Assembly: GCA_028824555.1 (NCBI GenBank)
Contig: JAPPDJ010000109.1
Span: 1 to 41,648 of the forward strand
Reading direction: 5' to 3'
Length of the DNA stretch: 41,648 nucleotides
Source of the DNA: Gammaproteobacteria bacterium
Lineage (GTDB): Bacteria > Pseudomonadota > Gammaproteobacteria > Pseudomonadales > Azotimanducaceae
Position 1 is the first letter of the stretch, and every line of letters starts with the position of its first letter. The position numbers and the translations under genes are program-made. This document shows positions 11,763 to 20,072 of the stretch, one piece after another. A model generated the notes under the pieces. That model did no database searches and was not told where the DNA came from. It saw only the letters and a program-made list of their open reading frames with translations.

Positions 11763-11879
11763 GGCGGTCGGGCTCTGTGGTCGACCTTGCCTCCCACGGC
11801 ACTGCGGCAAGCGCACGGTCGTCCTCGCCCATCCGCATCGTCCAAATCCCACCACCGCCGGTTGAGTAAAATCCCATCC

Positions 11880-12560
11880 ATGAGCCGCCCAAACCCGAAT
11901 GACTACGACGTCCTTACCTTCGACTGCTACGGCACCCTGATCGACTGGGGCAGCGGCATGGTCGATTTCCTGCAACCGTTGCTGCTCGCGCATGACGCCC
12001 ATGTGGTGGACGACTTCCTGCTCGAGTTCTTTGCCGACAAGGAACCACAGGCGCAGAAAGACGGGCGCCTCTATCGAGACGTGCTGGCCGAGGTGCTGAC
12101 GCAGCTTGGTGAGCGGCTCGCGTTCACACCGTCCGAGGAGGCACTCACCGGCTTCGCCGACAGCGTGGGCGACTGGCCCGTCTTCACCGATACGGTAGCT
12201 TCGCTCAAGCGCCTTGCGGAGCGATTCGACTTGGTGGTCGTTTCCAATGTGGACAATGACCTCTTTGCCCGCACCGCCGAGCGCCTTGAAGTCCCGTTTC
12301 GACACGTGGTGACGGCGGAGGATGTGGGCGCCTACAAGCCAGACCGGCGCATGTTCGATGCGGCTCGAGAGGCGCTCGGCGATGCCCGCATCCTGCACGT
12401 CGCGCAGAGCCTCTTTCACGACATCGAGCCGGCCAGCGCGCAGGGCCTCGATACGGCATGGATTCGACGCGAGCGCGAGGCGGCGCGGCGGGTGGAGGTT
12501 GCGCCGAACTGGCGTTACGAGTCGCTCGCCGAGTTCGCGGGGGACATCCTGGGAGATTGA
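11880..12560 (+). CDS. HAD-superfamily hydrolase, haloacid dehalogenase type II-like
   Basis: Predicted cytoplasmic hydrolase (226 aa) of the haloacid dehalogenase superfamily. The nucleophile motif is TFDCYGTLIDW near residue 14-24 (Asp nucleophile). Motif II is VVVSNVDND, and the motif III Lys lies in GAYKPDRRMF. The C-terminal motif IV is altered: the expected acidic segment reads VAQSLFHDIEPASAQG, with the Asp in FHDIEPA, as in type II dehalogenases. The substrate (a 2-haloacid or a phosphate ester) cannot be decided. The ATG at 11880 was chosen because the conserved core starts 15 residues later; the frame is open further upstream but without a good site. The ankyrin gene follows after 1 bp, so the two are probably translated together. 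Confidence 0.85.
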   Translation: MSRPNPNDYDVLTFDCYGTLIDWGSGMVDFLQPLLLAHDAHVVDDFLLEFFADKEPQAQKDGRLYRDVLAEVLTQLGERLAFTPSEEALTGFADSVGDWPVFTDTVASLKRLAERFDLVVVSNVDNDLFARTAERLEVPFRHVVTAEDVGAYKPDRRMFDAAREALGDARILHVAQSLFHDIEPASAQGLDTAWIRREREAARRVEVAPNWRYESLAEFAGDILGD

Positions 12561-12561
12561 C

Positions 12562-14838
12562 ATGACCGGCGCCGCCATAGCGCCTGCCGAGGCCCCGCTT
12601 TGCTTCGATGAGCTTGTCGATGCCGCAGAGCGGCTTTGGCAGGCGGGGCAGCGGCGGCGACCGAGTGCGCTTGCACGCGCCAAGCGGGTCCTGCCGGCGG
12701 CGCTTTTCCGCGAACTTGAGGCAAGGGGCATGGCTCGGGCCGATGCCGAGCAGGTCGTGGCGCGTGAGGTTGGGTTTCGGGACTGGCCGGAGCTTCAAGC
12801 GACGAGAGACCCTGCCGGACTCGACGACTCCGGGCGAGAGCGAGCCATCGTCGAGGCCGCCTTGGCAGGTGACGAGAGCTGGGTTACACGCCTCATGGCC
12901 GATGCGCAGGACGTCGGGCACTCGCTGCCGTGCGCCCTCGCGCTTGCGTCGGACGATGCGCTGCGGCTCGTCAACGAAGCCAATGCCGCGCGCCCGACGG
13001 GTGCGAGGAGCTGGCTGCCGCTGCACTATGTCTGCTTTTCTCGCTATGGCAATGGCGACGCGGCGGTTCGCGCTCGGCGCATCGCCATCGCCGAGCGCCT
13101 GCTTGCGTTGGGTGCCGACCCCAACGTTGGCGCGGTCGAATCAGAGACGGTGCGCGGCTTCCGCACTTGCCTGGGCGGTGCGGTAGGCAGGGCCCGCAGC
13201 ACTGATCTGGCGCGACGCCTGTTGGCCCGGGGTGCCCACATCGATGACGGGCCGACACTGTACGAAGGTAGCGCCATGTGGGAAGCGGTGCGCTGCCGCG
13301 ACGTCGAAAGCCTGCAACTGCTGGTCGAGCACGAACCGCCGTTCTGGCACATCTGCCACGCACTGCCGCAGGCGCTGCACCTTGCGGACGAGGTGGGCGA
13401 AGCGATGGTGCGACTGTTGCTGGCGGCCGGCGCGGATCCAAACTGGACTATGGGCAGCATGGGCTTCGACGGCAACTGCCTGCACGAGGCGATCATGTTG
13501 GGTCGCGACGTCGACACGGTCCAGGCTCTCCTCACCGCTGGCGCGCAGGTGGATTTCCTGGATCGCGACGGTCGCGTGCCGCTGCAGCTGGCGGTGGCGC
13601 TGAACCGCTCGGACATCGCCACGTTGCTCCGCGAACGTGGTGCCGACGAAGGCGCGGTTCGCGTGGTGGATCGGCTGGCGTCTGCCTGCTTCGCGGAAGA
13701 TCACGACGGCATGCGTCGCATTTTGGAGAGGGGCGATGGGGTTGCCGGTTCGTTCAGGCCCACCGACCACGTTTGGCTCGGGCGCGCTCTTCGTACCGGC
13801 AATGTCGCAGCCGCCCGCCTGATGCTTGAGGCTGGCTTCGACGCCGACGCGCACGATGACGATGGACAGTTCCCTCTGCACGTGGCTGCGGCACGGGGCG
13901 ATGTCGACGGGGTGGAGTGCCTGTTGGGCGATGACTCCAGGCGGCGTGCCGACCTTGAGGCCACGGATTACGCCGCCGAGACGGCCCTGGATCACGCTCT
14001 CAGGCTCGATGACGAGGACGTGTGCGACCGCTTGGCGGAGCTTCTTGCGAACGACATCACCGACGAAGTCCGGCCTCGAAATGACGATCGAGTGTTTGCC
14101 GAGAAGTTCGAGCAAGCCGCCGACGCCGTCGCGGCGGGGGATGCGGACGCGCTCGCCAAGATGCTCACCGACTTGCCGGCGCTGGCAGAGGCGAGGTCGT
14201 CCCGCGCCCACCGCTGCACCCTGCTCAACTACCTCGGTGCCAATGGCTTCGAGCACGAGCGGCAGAAAACTCCGCCGAACGCCGTGCAGGTCATTGAGAT
14301 TCTGCTCGCCGCCGGCAGCGACCCCAACGCGTCGAGCTACGCCTATCGGGGCGGCCCCGGTGCGAACACGATGGCGCTGCTCACCAGCAGCAGCCATCCA
14401 CAGCATGCCGGGCTGACGATCCCGATGGTGTCGGCCTTGGCCCGAGGCGGCGCCGAGGTCGGTGCCGAATACGAGCTTCTCTGCGCCCTGCACGAGGCCG
14501 ACCGCGACCAGCGTCTGGCTGCGGCACTCACCGCTGTCGATGTGGCCGCACCTGCAACCGCTGAAGCCTTGGTACAGGCCGCGGCCACCAACGAGCGAAT
14601 GCTCCTGGTCGCCCTGCTCGACGCCGGGGTGGACATCAACGTTCCCGCTGCGCAAAACATGCGCGCCTTGCACCAAGCCGCCTTCTACGGCCACGAGGAG
14701 TTGGTGGACATGCTGCTGGCGCGTGGTGCCGACCCAAGCCTCACCGAAGACCTCTACAACGGCACCGCAGCCGGCTGGGCGCGAGCCGGCGAACACGAAG
14801 CGCTCTACGAACGCCTCTCGAAGCTCTCGGCCCTCTGA
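12562..14838 (+). CDS. Large ankyrin-repeat protein
   Basis: A 758-aa protein made mostly of ankyrin repeats, the helix-turn-helix units that mediate protein-protein contact. Recognisable units include LPLHYVCFSRYGNG...LLALGADPNVG (near 155-195), NCLHEAIMLGRDVDTVQALL followed by GRVPLQLAVALNRSDIATLL, FPLHVAAARGDVDGVECLL, and near the end RALHQAAFYGHEELVDMLLARGADP. An N-terminal region of about 75 residues (SALARAKRVLP...GFRDWPELQ) is not ankyrin. No signal peptide or membrane segment is seen, so it is probably cytoplasmic. A GGGAG ribosome site precedes the ATG, 1 bp after the HAD stop. Partners cannot be inferred. Large ankyrin proteins are frequent in host-associated bacteria, which is suggestive only. 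Confidence 0.85.
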   Translation: MTGAAIAPAEAPLCFDELVDAAERLWQAGQRRRPSALARAKRVLPAALFRELEARGMARADAEQVVAREVGFRDWPELQATRDPAGLDDSGRERAIVEAALAGDESWVTRLMADAQDVGHSLPCALALASDDALRLVNEANAARPTGARSWLPLHYVCFSRYGNGDAAVRARRIAIAERLLALGADPNVGAVESETVRGFRTCLGGAVGRARSTDLARRLLARGAHIDDGPTLYEGSAMWEAVRCRDVESLQLLVEHEPPFWHICHALPQALHLADEVGEAMVRLLLAAGADPNWTMGSMGFDGNCLHEAIMLGRDVDTVQALLTAGAQVDFLDRDGRVPLQLAVALNRSDIATLLRERGADEGAVRVVDRLASACFAEDHDGMRRILERGDGVAGSFRPTDHVWLGRALRTGNVAAARLMLEAGFDADAHDDDGQFPLHVAAARGDVDGVECLLGDDSRRRADLEATDYAAETALDHALRLDDEDVCDRLAELLANDITDEVRPRNDDRVFAEKFEQAADAVAAGDADALAKMLTDLPALAEARSSRAHRCTLLNYLGANGFEHERQKTPPNAVQVIEILLAAGSDPNASSYAYRGGPGANTMALLTSSSHPQHAGLTIPMVSALARGGAEVGAEYELLCALHEADRDQRLAAALTAVDVAAPATAEALVQAAATNERMLLVALLDAGVDINVPAAQNMRALHQAAFYGHEELVDMLLARGADPSLTEDLYNGTAAGWARAGEHEALYERLSKLSAL

Positions 14839-14935
14839 GGCCGCCCTGCAGCCGAAGTGGTGAGCGAACGCGCACCCGGAGGCGGCGGAGGCGCGCCCGC
14901 TAAAGCGCGTTAGGAGGCTGCGTACGACGTGGCTC

Positions 14936-15064
14936 GTAGGGGACGGGCTTGTCCCGTCCCGGCGCGCCCTGACGGGTGCGTTGGCAGTTCGCGTGCGCGA
15001 ACTGCTGTGCTTCGACAAGTTCGTCGGTGCATTCAGGACGGGCGGGGACAAGCCCCGCCCCTAC
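14936..15064. repeat. Composite repeat: two family-2 hairpins flanking family-1 copy C
   Basis: The outer elements are GTAGGGGACGGG-cttgt-CCCGTCCC (14936-14960) and its inverse GGGCGGGG-acaag-CCCCGCCCCTAC (15040-15064), both perfect 8-bp hairpins pointing in opposite directions. Between them is family-1 copy C, with leader gacgggtgcgttg and a perfect 10-bp palindrome GCAGTTCGCG-tg-CGCGAACTGC (14984-15005). The arrangement resembles a bacterial interspersed mosaic element. It fills most of the gap between the convergent ankyrin and kinase genes and may also act as a bidirectional terminator. Confidence 0.75.
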
Positions 15065-15083
15065 GGGGCCGAATTCATCGGTG

Positions 15084-16139
15084 CTAGCCATCACTCAAAA
15101 GCCGCCACCCGCGCTCAGCCCGAGCCCGCGCGACTCCGGCATACTCCAGCGCCTTCTCCGAGCTCGCGTTGCCGTCGAGGCCGCGTTTGTACACGCCTTG
15201 GATGATTCCGGCGGAGCGGAACAGGTTGTAGACGATGTAGAACGGCCAGTTGGCGACGGGCCCACGACCGGCGAAGTCGCAATAGGCTGCCACCAGTTCG
15301 CGTTCGTCGGGAATGCCCCAGGTTGCCAGATCGACGCGGGCGACCGAGCCTTCGCCCTGCGGCCCGCTCTCGTCGCTGCCGTAATACTCTTGGCACCAGT
15401 AGCCGAGGTCCGCGAGACCGTCCCCGAGCGTCGAGAGCTCCCAATCCAGAATCGCCACCACACGCGGCTCCGTGGGGTGCAGCAGCACGTTGCCAAGGCG
15501 GTAGTCGCCGTGAACGACCACCGGCGGCGTCTCGCCGGGAAGGTTCTCTGGCAGCCAGTCCATCAACCGGTTCATGGCCTCGATGGTTTCGGTCTCCGAG
15601 GCGCGATACTGACGACTCCAACGGTTGATCTGGCGACCGAAATAGTTGCCCGGCCGGCCAAAGTCGCCCAATCCCACGGCAGCCGGATTCACCGCATGCA
15701 AGTGCGCCAGATGCCGCGCCATGTCGAGGTAGATCTCCCGTCGCTCCTCCCGCTCCACATCCGGCAGCGCCGTGCGGGTGTAGAGCCGCCCCTCCACCAT
15801 CTCCATCACATAGAACTTGGCGCCTAGCACGCTGCGGTCTTCGCATAGCGAGTACATGCGCGGAACCGGCACCGGCGTGCCATAGAGCGCATCCATCACG
15901 CGGTATTCCCGATCCACTGCATGTGCCGACGGCAGCAACTCTCCCGGTGGCTGCTTGCGCATCACATAGGGCCGATCCTTGGCCTCGACGAGAAAGGTGG
16001 GATTGCTCTGCCCACCCTCGAACTGCTGCACCGTGAACGGCCCCTCGAAGCCCTCGATGTGCTCCTCCATGTAGGCGCGCAGCGCATTCTCGTCAAACCG
16101 ATGCTGGGGTCGCACCGGCGTCAGTTCCACATCGCTCAA
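15084..16139 (-). CDS. Aminoglycoside-phosphotransferase-fold kinase (ACAD10/11 N-domain-like)
   Basis: Predicted small-molecule kinase (351 aa) of the APH/choline-kinase fold. The catalytic loop is VVHGDYRLGNVLLH (Asp base, Asn metal ligand) and the metal-binding motif is AILDWELSTLGD. The N-lobe has FEGGQSNPTFLV (nucleotide loop) and YVMRKQPPGELLPSAHAVDREY (Lys). The QPPGELLPSAHAVDREY pattern is typical of proteins related to the kinase domain of acyl-CoA dehydrogenase 10/11, proposed to phosphorylate hydroxy-acyl substrates. No acyl-CoA dehydrogenase lies beside it, so the substrate is inferred only from family. Start is a TTG at 16139, supported by GGGAGG 8 nt upstream. It is convergent with the ankyrin gene across the repeat cluster. 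Confidence 0.85.
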   Translation of the reverse strand: MSDVELTPVRPQHRFDENALRAYMEEHIEGFEGPFTVQQFEGGQSNPTFLVEAKDRPYVMRKQPPGELLPSAHAVDREYRVMDALYGTPVPVPRMYSLCEDRSVLGAKFYVMEMVEGRLYTRTALPDVEREERREIYLDMARHLAHLHAVNPAAVGLGDFGRPGNYFGRQINRWSRQYRASETETIEAMNRLMDWLPENLPGETPPVVVHGDYRLGNVLLHPTEPRVVAILDWELSTLGDGLADLGYWCQEYYGSDESGPQGEGSVARVDLATWGIPDERELVAAYCDFAGRGPVANWPFYIVYNLFRSAGIIQGVYKRGLDGNASSEKALEYAGVARARAERGWRLLSDG

Positions 16140-16295
16140 CGGTCCACCCTCCCTGACGGTGAGCCGATTGTACGGGCCGCGGCCGTTGCGCAGTCCTCGC
16201 CTTGCCCGAAGCGACGCGTGGCTTCATAGTCGCGGGTTCGTCGCTCGCAGGGAGGCGGCGACTCGAGCAATGGCAGGATGTCAGGAAGGAGGTCC

Positions 16296-17051
16296 ATGAA
16301 GCCCATATCGGTGCAGCTCTATTCGTTGCGGGAGGAGTCGCAAGAGGATTTTGACGGCGTGCTCGAACGACTGGCGGCGATTGGCTACAAGGGGGTCGAG
16401 CCGTTTGCGCTGTTTGGCAAGACGCCGGAGGCGTTCAAGCGTCAGGTGGAAGATCTCGGCATGACGGTCTCCTCCACTCACCATCCTTGGGCCAACCGCT
16501 TTGCGGCCGAGGAGGTGATCGACACGGTCTCGGCGCTGGGCCTCAGCCGCGCCGCCGGGGGCTTTTCGCCGGACGACTTTGCCGACATGGATGCGGTAAA
16601 GCGCACCGCCGACACCATCAACGGCCTGATCGAACGGCTGCGGCCTGCCGGCATTGATCTATTCATCCACAACCACTGGTGGGAGTTTGAGGAGATCGAT
16701 GGCGACCTCGGCTATCACCACATCGCCCGGCTTTGCCCCGACCTGCAATTCGAGGTGGATACCTACTGGGCGGCCAACTTCGGCGCGGTCGATCCTGCTG
16801 CCGTAGTGGCGCGGGTGCGGGAACGGGCGCCGCTCTTGCACATCAAGGACGGTCCGCTGGTCAAGGGGCAGGCACACGTCGCCGTCGGAGATGGCTGCGT
16901 GGACATCGCCGGCATCGTCGCCGCCGCCGACCCCGACGTGCTCGAATGGCTCGTCGTCGAGCTCGATGCCTGCGACACCGACATGATGACTGCGGTGGAA
17001 GGCAGCTATCGCTATCTCACGCAGCAAGGGCTGGCAGCCGGCAATGAGTGA
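16296..17051 (+). CDS. Sugar phosphate isomerase/epimerase family protein
   Basis: A TIM-barrel protein (251 aa) of the xylose-isomerase-like family. It opens MKPISVQLYSLREE, the typical first strand. Metal and substrate residues occur in GYKGVEPF, SSTHHPW, LFIHNHWWEFE, FEVDTYW, HIKDGPLVKG and WLVVELDACD, matching the usual Glu/Asp/His/Glu metal set. A very good ribosome site (GGAGGT) sits just before the ATG at 16296; an earlier in-frame ATG at 16278 is less likely. The stop overlaps the start of the aminotransferase gene by 8 bp, so the two are translationally linked. The substrate is unknown; proteins of this family act on inositols, hydroxypyruvate, sugars or sugar acids. Confidence 0.87.
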   Translation: MKPISVQLYSLREESQEDFDGVLERLAAIGYKGVEPFALFGKTPEAFKRQVEDLGMTVSSTHHPWANRFAAEEVIDTVSALGLSRAAGGFSPDDFADMDAVKRTADTINGLIERLRPAGIDLFIHNHWWEFEEIDGDLGYHHIARLCPDLQFEVDTYWAANFGAVDPAAVVARVRERAPLLHIKDGPLVKGQAHVAVGDGCVDIAGIVAAADPDVLEWLVVELDACDTDMMTAVEGSYRYLTQQGLAAGNE

Positions 17052-18201
17052 AGCACGCACGTTCGACTTCGCAGTGGGGCGCACAAATCCGGCCACGTTC
17101 CCCATTGAGCGGGTGCAACGCGCCGCCCACTCGGCCATCGCCCGGGAGTTCGCACAAATCACGGAGTACCCGGGTCGGCTCGGCCATCCGGGCCTGCGTG
17201 AGGTGATGGCACGGCGCGAGTCGGAGCGCGAGGGCGTGGCGGTGGATGCCGATCTCATCAGCCTCATGAACGGCTCCATGCAGGCCGTCACCCTCACTGC
17301 CGAAGCGCTCACCAAGCCCGGCGACACGGTGGTGCTCGAGGAACTTACCTACGGCGGCACCATCGGCGCATACCGCACCCTTGGCATCGACATGCAGGGA
17401 TTGCCGGTGGATGAAGACGGCATGAAGGTGGAGCTGCTCGAAGCCAAGCTCGACGAGCTCGGTGAGGGCGAGCGCAAGCCCAAGTTCATCTACGTGCTCA
17501 CCACCTACCAGAACCCCACCGGAGCGATGATGTCGCTGCCCCGCCGCCGGCGCCTGATCGACATCGCCCGGGAGCGCGACATTCCGGTGGTGGAGGACAA
17601 TTGCTATGGCGATGTGCACTTCGACGGCGACAAGCCGCCGTCGCTCTACGCGCTGTCGGACTACGACAAGATCATCTACATGTGCTCGCTGTCGAAGATC
17701 CTCGCGCCGGGGATGCGGCTTGGCTATCTGTACGCGCAAGCGGAGCTCCTGGACCGCATCCTGTCCCGGCGGCACGACGCTGGCGGCAACTACCTGGCGG
17801 CGGCCATCGTGGCGGAACTTTATCGGGACGGTGTGTGGGACCTAACCGAGGAACTGAACGTCTCCCTTGCCACCAAGAAGAACCTGGTTGTGGATGGCCT
17901 CGCTGCCGAGGCGGCGGACGTGTGTGCATGGTCCAATCCCGCCGGGGGCCTCTTCGTGTGGGTGCGATTCCCGGACGACGTGGATCAGGACAAGCTCCTG
18001 CAGCTTACTTCCGAGGCCGGCTTCCATTACGCCCAGGGCGCCAACTTCCACATCGCTGGCGAGCGCGTGCCGTATCTGCGCCTTGCCTTCGGCCACGTGC
18101 CGGACGACGACATCCGCGCTGGCATCCCGGTGCTGGCGCGCTGCATTCGGCAGTCGCGCACGAGCAACCTGCCGCCGGCGTACACGGGCCTCTTCGATTG
18201 A
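17044..18201 (+). CDS. PLP-dependent aminotransferase, class I/II
   Basis: Fold type I aminotransferase (385 aa) without the N-terminal DNA-binding domain of MocR regulators. The PLP lysine is in CSLSKILAPGMRLGY. Other cofactor contacts are NGSMQAVTLTAEAL (phosphate loop region), TTYQNPTGAMM (Asn) and VVEDNCYGDVHFDG (Asp/Tyr). The C-terminal Arg contacting the substrate carboxylate is in YLRLAFGH. The set resembles 2-aminoadipate/valine-pyruvate-type transaminases, but the amino donor cannot be named. Its ATG lies inside the end of the isomerase gene (8-bp overlap), so the pair probably works on one pathway, for example converting a keto-sugar acid or keto-inositol; that is inference. A repeat-rich gap follows. 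Confidence 0.9.
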   Translation: MSEARTFDFAVGRTNPATFPIERVQRAAHSAIAREFAQITEYPGRLGHPGLREVMARRESEREGVAVDADLISLMNGSMQAVTLTAEALTKPGDTVVLEELTYGGTIGAYRTLGIDMQGLPVDEDGMKVELLEAKLDELGEGERKPKFIYVLTTYQNPTGAMMSLPRRRRLIDIARERDIPVVEDNCYGDVHFDGDKPPSLYALSDYDKIIYMCSLSKILAPGMRLGYLYAQAELLDRILSRRHDAGGNYLAAAIVAELYRDGVWDLTEELNVSLATKKNLVVDGLAAEAADVCAWSNPAGGLFVWVRFPDDVDQDKLLQLTSEAGFHYAQGANFHIAGERVPYLRLAFGHVPDDDIRAGIPVLARCIRQSRTSNLPPAYTGLFD

Positions 18202-18223
18202 GCGCCGTTCCTCTGGAGGGCGA

Positions 18224-18340
18224 GCGCGCCCTAACGGGCGCGTTGGCAGTTCGCTGCGCGAAACTGCTGGCCTACGGGTTCGCTTGCGCTCACGCCTCCG
18301 GCTAGGAGCCAGCGCCGTTCCTACGGCGCAGCCTCCTAGC
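18224..18340. repeat. Family-1 repeat copy D plus a long hairpin
   Basis: Copy D (18224-18267) has gcgcgccctaacgggcgcgt then the palindrome GCAGTTCGC (18246-18254)/GCGAAACTGC (18258-18267). It is followed at 18301-18340 by a long imperfect hairpin: outer arms GCTAGGAG/CTCCTAGC, inner arms GCGCCGT/ACGGCGC, loop tcct. There is no T-run after it, so it is a weak candidate for an intrinsic terminator. Related AGGAGGCTGCG text occurs near 14909. Confidence 0.65.
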
Positions 18341-18379
18341 AAGGTAAGCTCTGCTCGTTCACCGAGGAGGGGCCAGGCC

Positions 18380-19609
18380 ATAGGAGAGTCCGAGCCCGGT
18401 GCTGCGGCACCGCCGAAGCGCAGGCGATGTGACAACTGCGGCGCCCGGCTGCGGGGGCGCTTTTGCGTCAAGTGCGGACAGCGCGACCAGCACTATGTCG
18501 CAGAGATTCACTGTGAAAACTGCGGCGCGCCGAAGCAGGGACTGTACTGCGCTGTCTGTGGCCAGAACGACCGCAACTACCGTCGCTCGGTGTTTCCGGT
18601 CGTAGGCCAGGCTCTTGCGGAGACGTTCGAGACCGACTCTCGCCTTTGGGCAACACTGCGGGCGCTCTTCGCCCGCCCGGGCCACCTCTCGACGGAGTTC
18701 TCGCGCAACCGGCGGGCGAGCTATCTGCCGCCGTTCCGGCTTTATCTGTTCTCGAGCATCGTCTTTTTCTTCGCGCTGTCGATGACCATTGACCTGCCGG
18801 AAGGTCCCGGTCAGGCACGGGCCTTCTTCACAGAAGGCGATGGCCCGCCGCCGGTGGTGCGCGAGCGCCTGCGAGAACGGGGAATCGGCCCATCCCGCGC
18901 CGACGGGGATGCAGAAGAGGAGGTTGGCGGCGAAGAACCGGGCCTTACGATTCAGTTCGACTTCGATGAAGACGACCTTGGGTTGGAGGGCCTCGCGGAC
19001 GCCTCGGCGTCCCGCTACGTGCCGACGCCGGAGCAGCGAGCCGTGATGGAACGGTTCGTGGAAATCCTCGACGACGAGCGCCGCAGGCGACTGGTGCGGG
19101 TGCTGCGGGGGCCACTCGGCAAGCCGGTGTGGGAGACCGTCGAGAGCCTGACCATCCAAGGCATCGCCGAAGTGGATAGGGTGGGGCTTTATGTCTTGGG
19201 GCAAGTGATCGACTTCCTGTACGACCCTTGGGCGGCCCTCCAGACGTGGATCGAAAACCTGCCGGTGGCGATGTTCTGCGTGCTGCCGCTCTACGCGCTG
19301 CTGCTCAAGATCGTCTATCCGTCCCGCTACTACGCCGAGCACATCGTGTTCGCCATGCACATCCACACGGTGGCCTTCATCGTCTTCACCGTCATGATGC
19401 TCCTCCCCGAAGGCGCGGATGTGGACGACTGGGGATCCTTGGCGCTCTTCATCGCCTTTGCCGTCTACCAGTTCCTGGCCTTGCGCAACTACTACGGCGG
19501 CGGTGCGCTCGCCACCACCGTCAAGTACTGCTTCCTCGGCGCATCGTATTCGGTGCTCCTCTTTGCGGCCTTCCTGGCAGCCTTCGTGGCGGTGTTCTTG
19601 CTGATGTGA
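18380..19609 (+). CDS. DUF3667 membrane protein with two N-terminal zinc ribbons
   Basis: A protein of about 409 aa. Two CxxC...CxxC zinc ribbons come first (CDNCG...FCVKCGQ and CENCG...YCAVCGQ), then SRNRRASYLPPFRLYLFSSIVFFF, the DUF3667 signature with a first membrane segment. An acidic, Glu/Asp-rich soluble loop follows (about residues 150-290), and then four to five hydrophobic segments to the C-terminus (PVAMFCVLPLYALLLK, HTVAFIVFTVMMLL, ALFIAFAVYQFLAL, SVLLFAAFLAAFVAVFLLM). Function of the family is unknown. No ATG, GTG or good TTG lies at the expected N-terminus. The best ribosome site (GAGGAGG, 18364-18370) points to an ATA codon at 18380, used here as start. This may be a rare start codon or a mutated or misread ATG. 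Confidence 0.78.
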   Translation: MGESEPGAAAPPKRRRCDNCGARLRGRFCVKCGQRDQHYVAEIHCENCGAPKQGLYCAVCGQNDRNYRRSVFPVVGQALAETFETDSRLWATLRALFARPGHLSTEFSRNRRASYLPPFRLYLFSSIVFFFALSMTIDLPEGPGQARAFFTEGDGPPPVVRERLRERGIGPSRADGDAEEEVGGEEPGLTIQFDFDEDDLGLEGLADASASRYVPTPEQRAVMERFVEILDDERRRRLVRVLRGPLGKPVWETVESLTIQGIAEVDRVGLYVLGQVIDFLYDPWAALQTWIENLPVAMFCVLPLYALLLKIVYPSRYYAEHIVFAMHIHTVAFIVFTVMMLLPEGADVDDWGSLALFIAFAVYQFLALRNYYGGGALATTVKYCFLGASYSVLLFAAFLAAFVAVFLLM

Positions 19610-19620
19610 GGGGGTAGCCG

Positions 19621-19649
19621 TGCCTGCGCGCTCGTGGAGCGCGCAGGCA
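19621..19649. terminator. Perfect 13-bp hairpin between two genes
   Basis: TGCCTGCGCGCTC (19621-19633) and its exact complement GAGCGCGCAGGCA (19637-19649) flank a 3-nt loop. It lies 11 bp after the DUF3667 stop and 10 bp before the next ATG. No T-tract follows, so it could be a terminator, an mRNA-processing hairpin or a structure masking the start of the next gene. Confidence 0.5.
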
Positions 19650-19659
19650 TAATGCGTGC

Positions 19660-20010
19660 ATGAAGCTGCGCATTCAGGGTGACTCGATTCGGCTCCGGCT
19701 CACGGTGAGCGAGGTGGCTGCGGTTGGTCGTGGGGAGGGTGTCGAGGAGACCACCCGGGTCGGTGACCCGCCCTTGTCCTACTCGCTCACGCCGCTCGCC
19801 AGCGCCGAGGCGGTGGATGCGACGTTCGATGGCGGTGCCATGCGCGTTTCCCTGCCTGCTGCGACCGCGCGACGCTGGGCGGAGACGGAGGAAGTCTCCC
19901 TGCACGGTGCCGCTGGCGCCGTGAGCATCCTCATCGAAAAGGACTTCGACTGTCTTGAACCTCGGCAGGGGGACGAGAAGCTCGACACGTTCCCCAACCC
20001 CAAGGCTTGA
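19660..20010 (+). CDS. DUF7009-like small conserved protein
   Basis: A 116-aa protein beginning MKLRIQGDSIRLRLTVSEVA, followed by VEETTRVGDPPLSYSLTPL. This N-terminal pattern is that of a small uncharacterised bacterial family (DUF7009 by my recollection, not checked). It is predicted all-beta in the first half, with no signal peptide, membrane segment or catalytic motif visible. The C-terminal segment contains DFDCLEPRQGDEKLDTFPNP, with the conserved Asp-Cys-Leu of the family. A strong hairpin sits just before its start. It is convergent with the SulP gene. No function is proposed. Confidence 0.7.
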   Translation: MKLRIQGDSIRLRLTVSEVAAVGRGEGVEETTRVGDPPLSYSLTPLASAEAVDATFDGGAMRVSLPAATARRWAETEEVSLHGAAGAVSILIEKDFDCLEPRQGDEKLDTFPNPKA

Positions 20011-20072
20011 TCGGCGACGACTTCGACGAACCACAAGTGGATGCGCGCCGGGTGCTTGTCGCGGGCCGAGAG

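Noticed and set aside
13141-15051. Minus-strand open frame of 636 codons opposite the ankyrin gene
   Set aside because: No recognisable motif; the ankyrin repeats on the plus strand explain the region.
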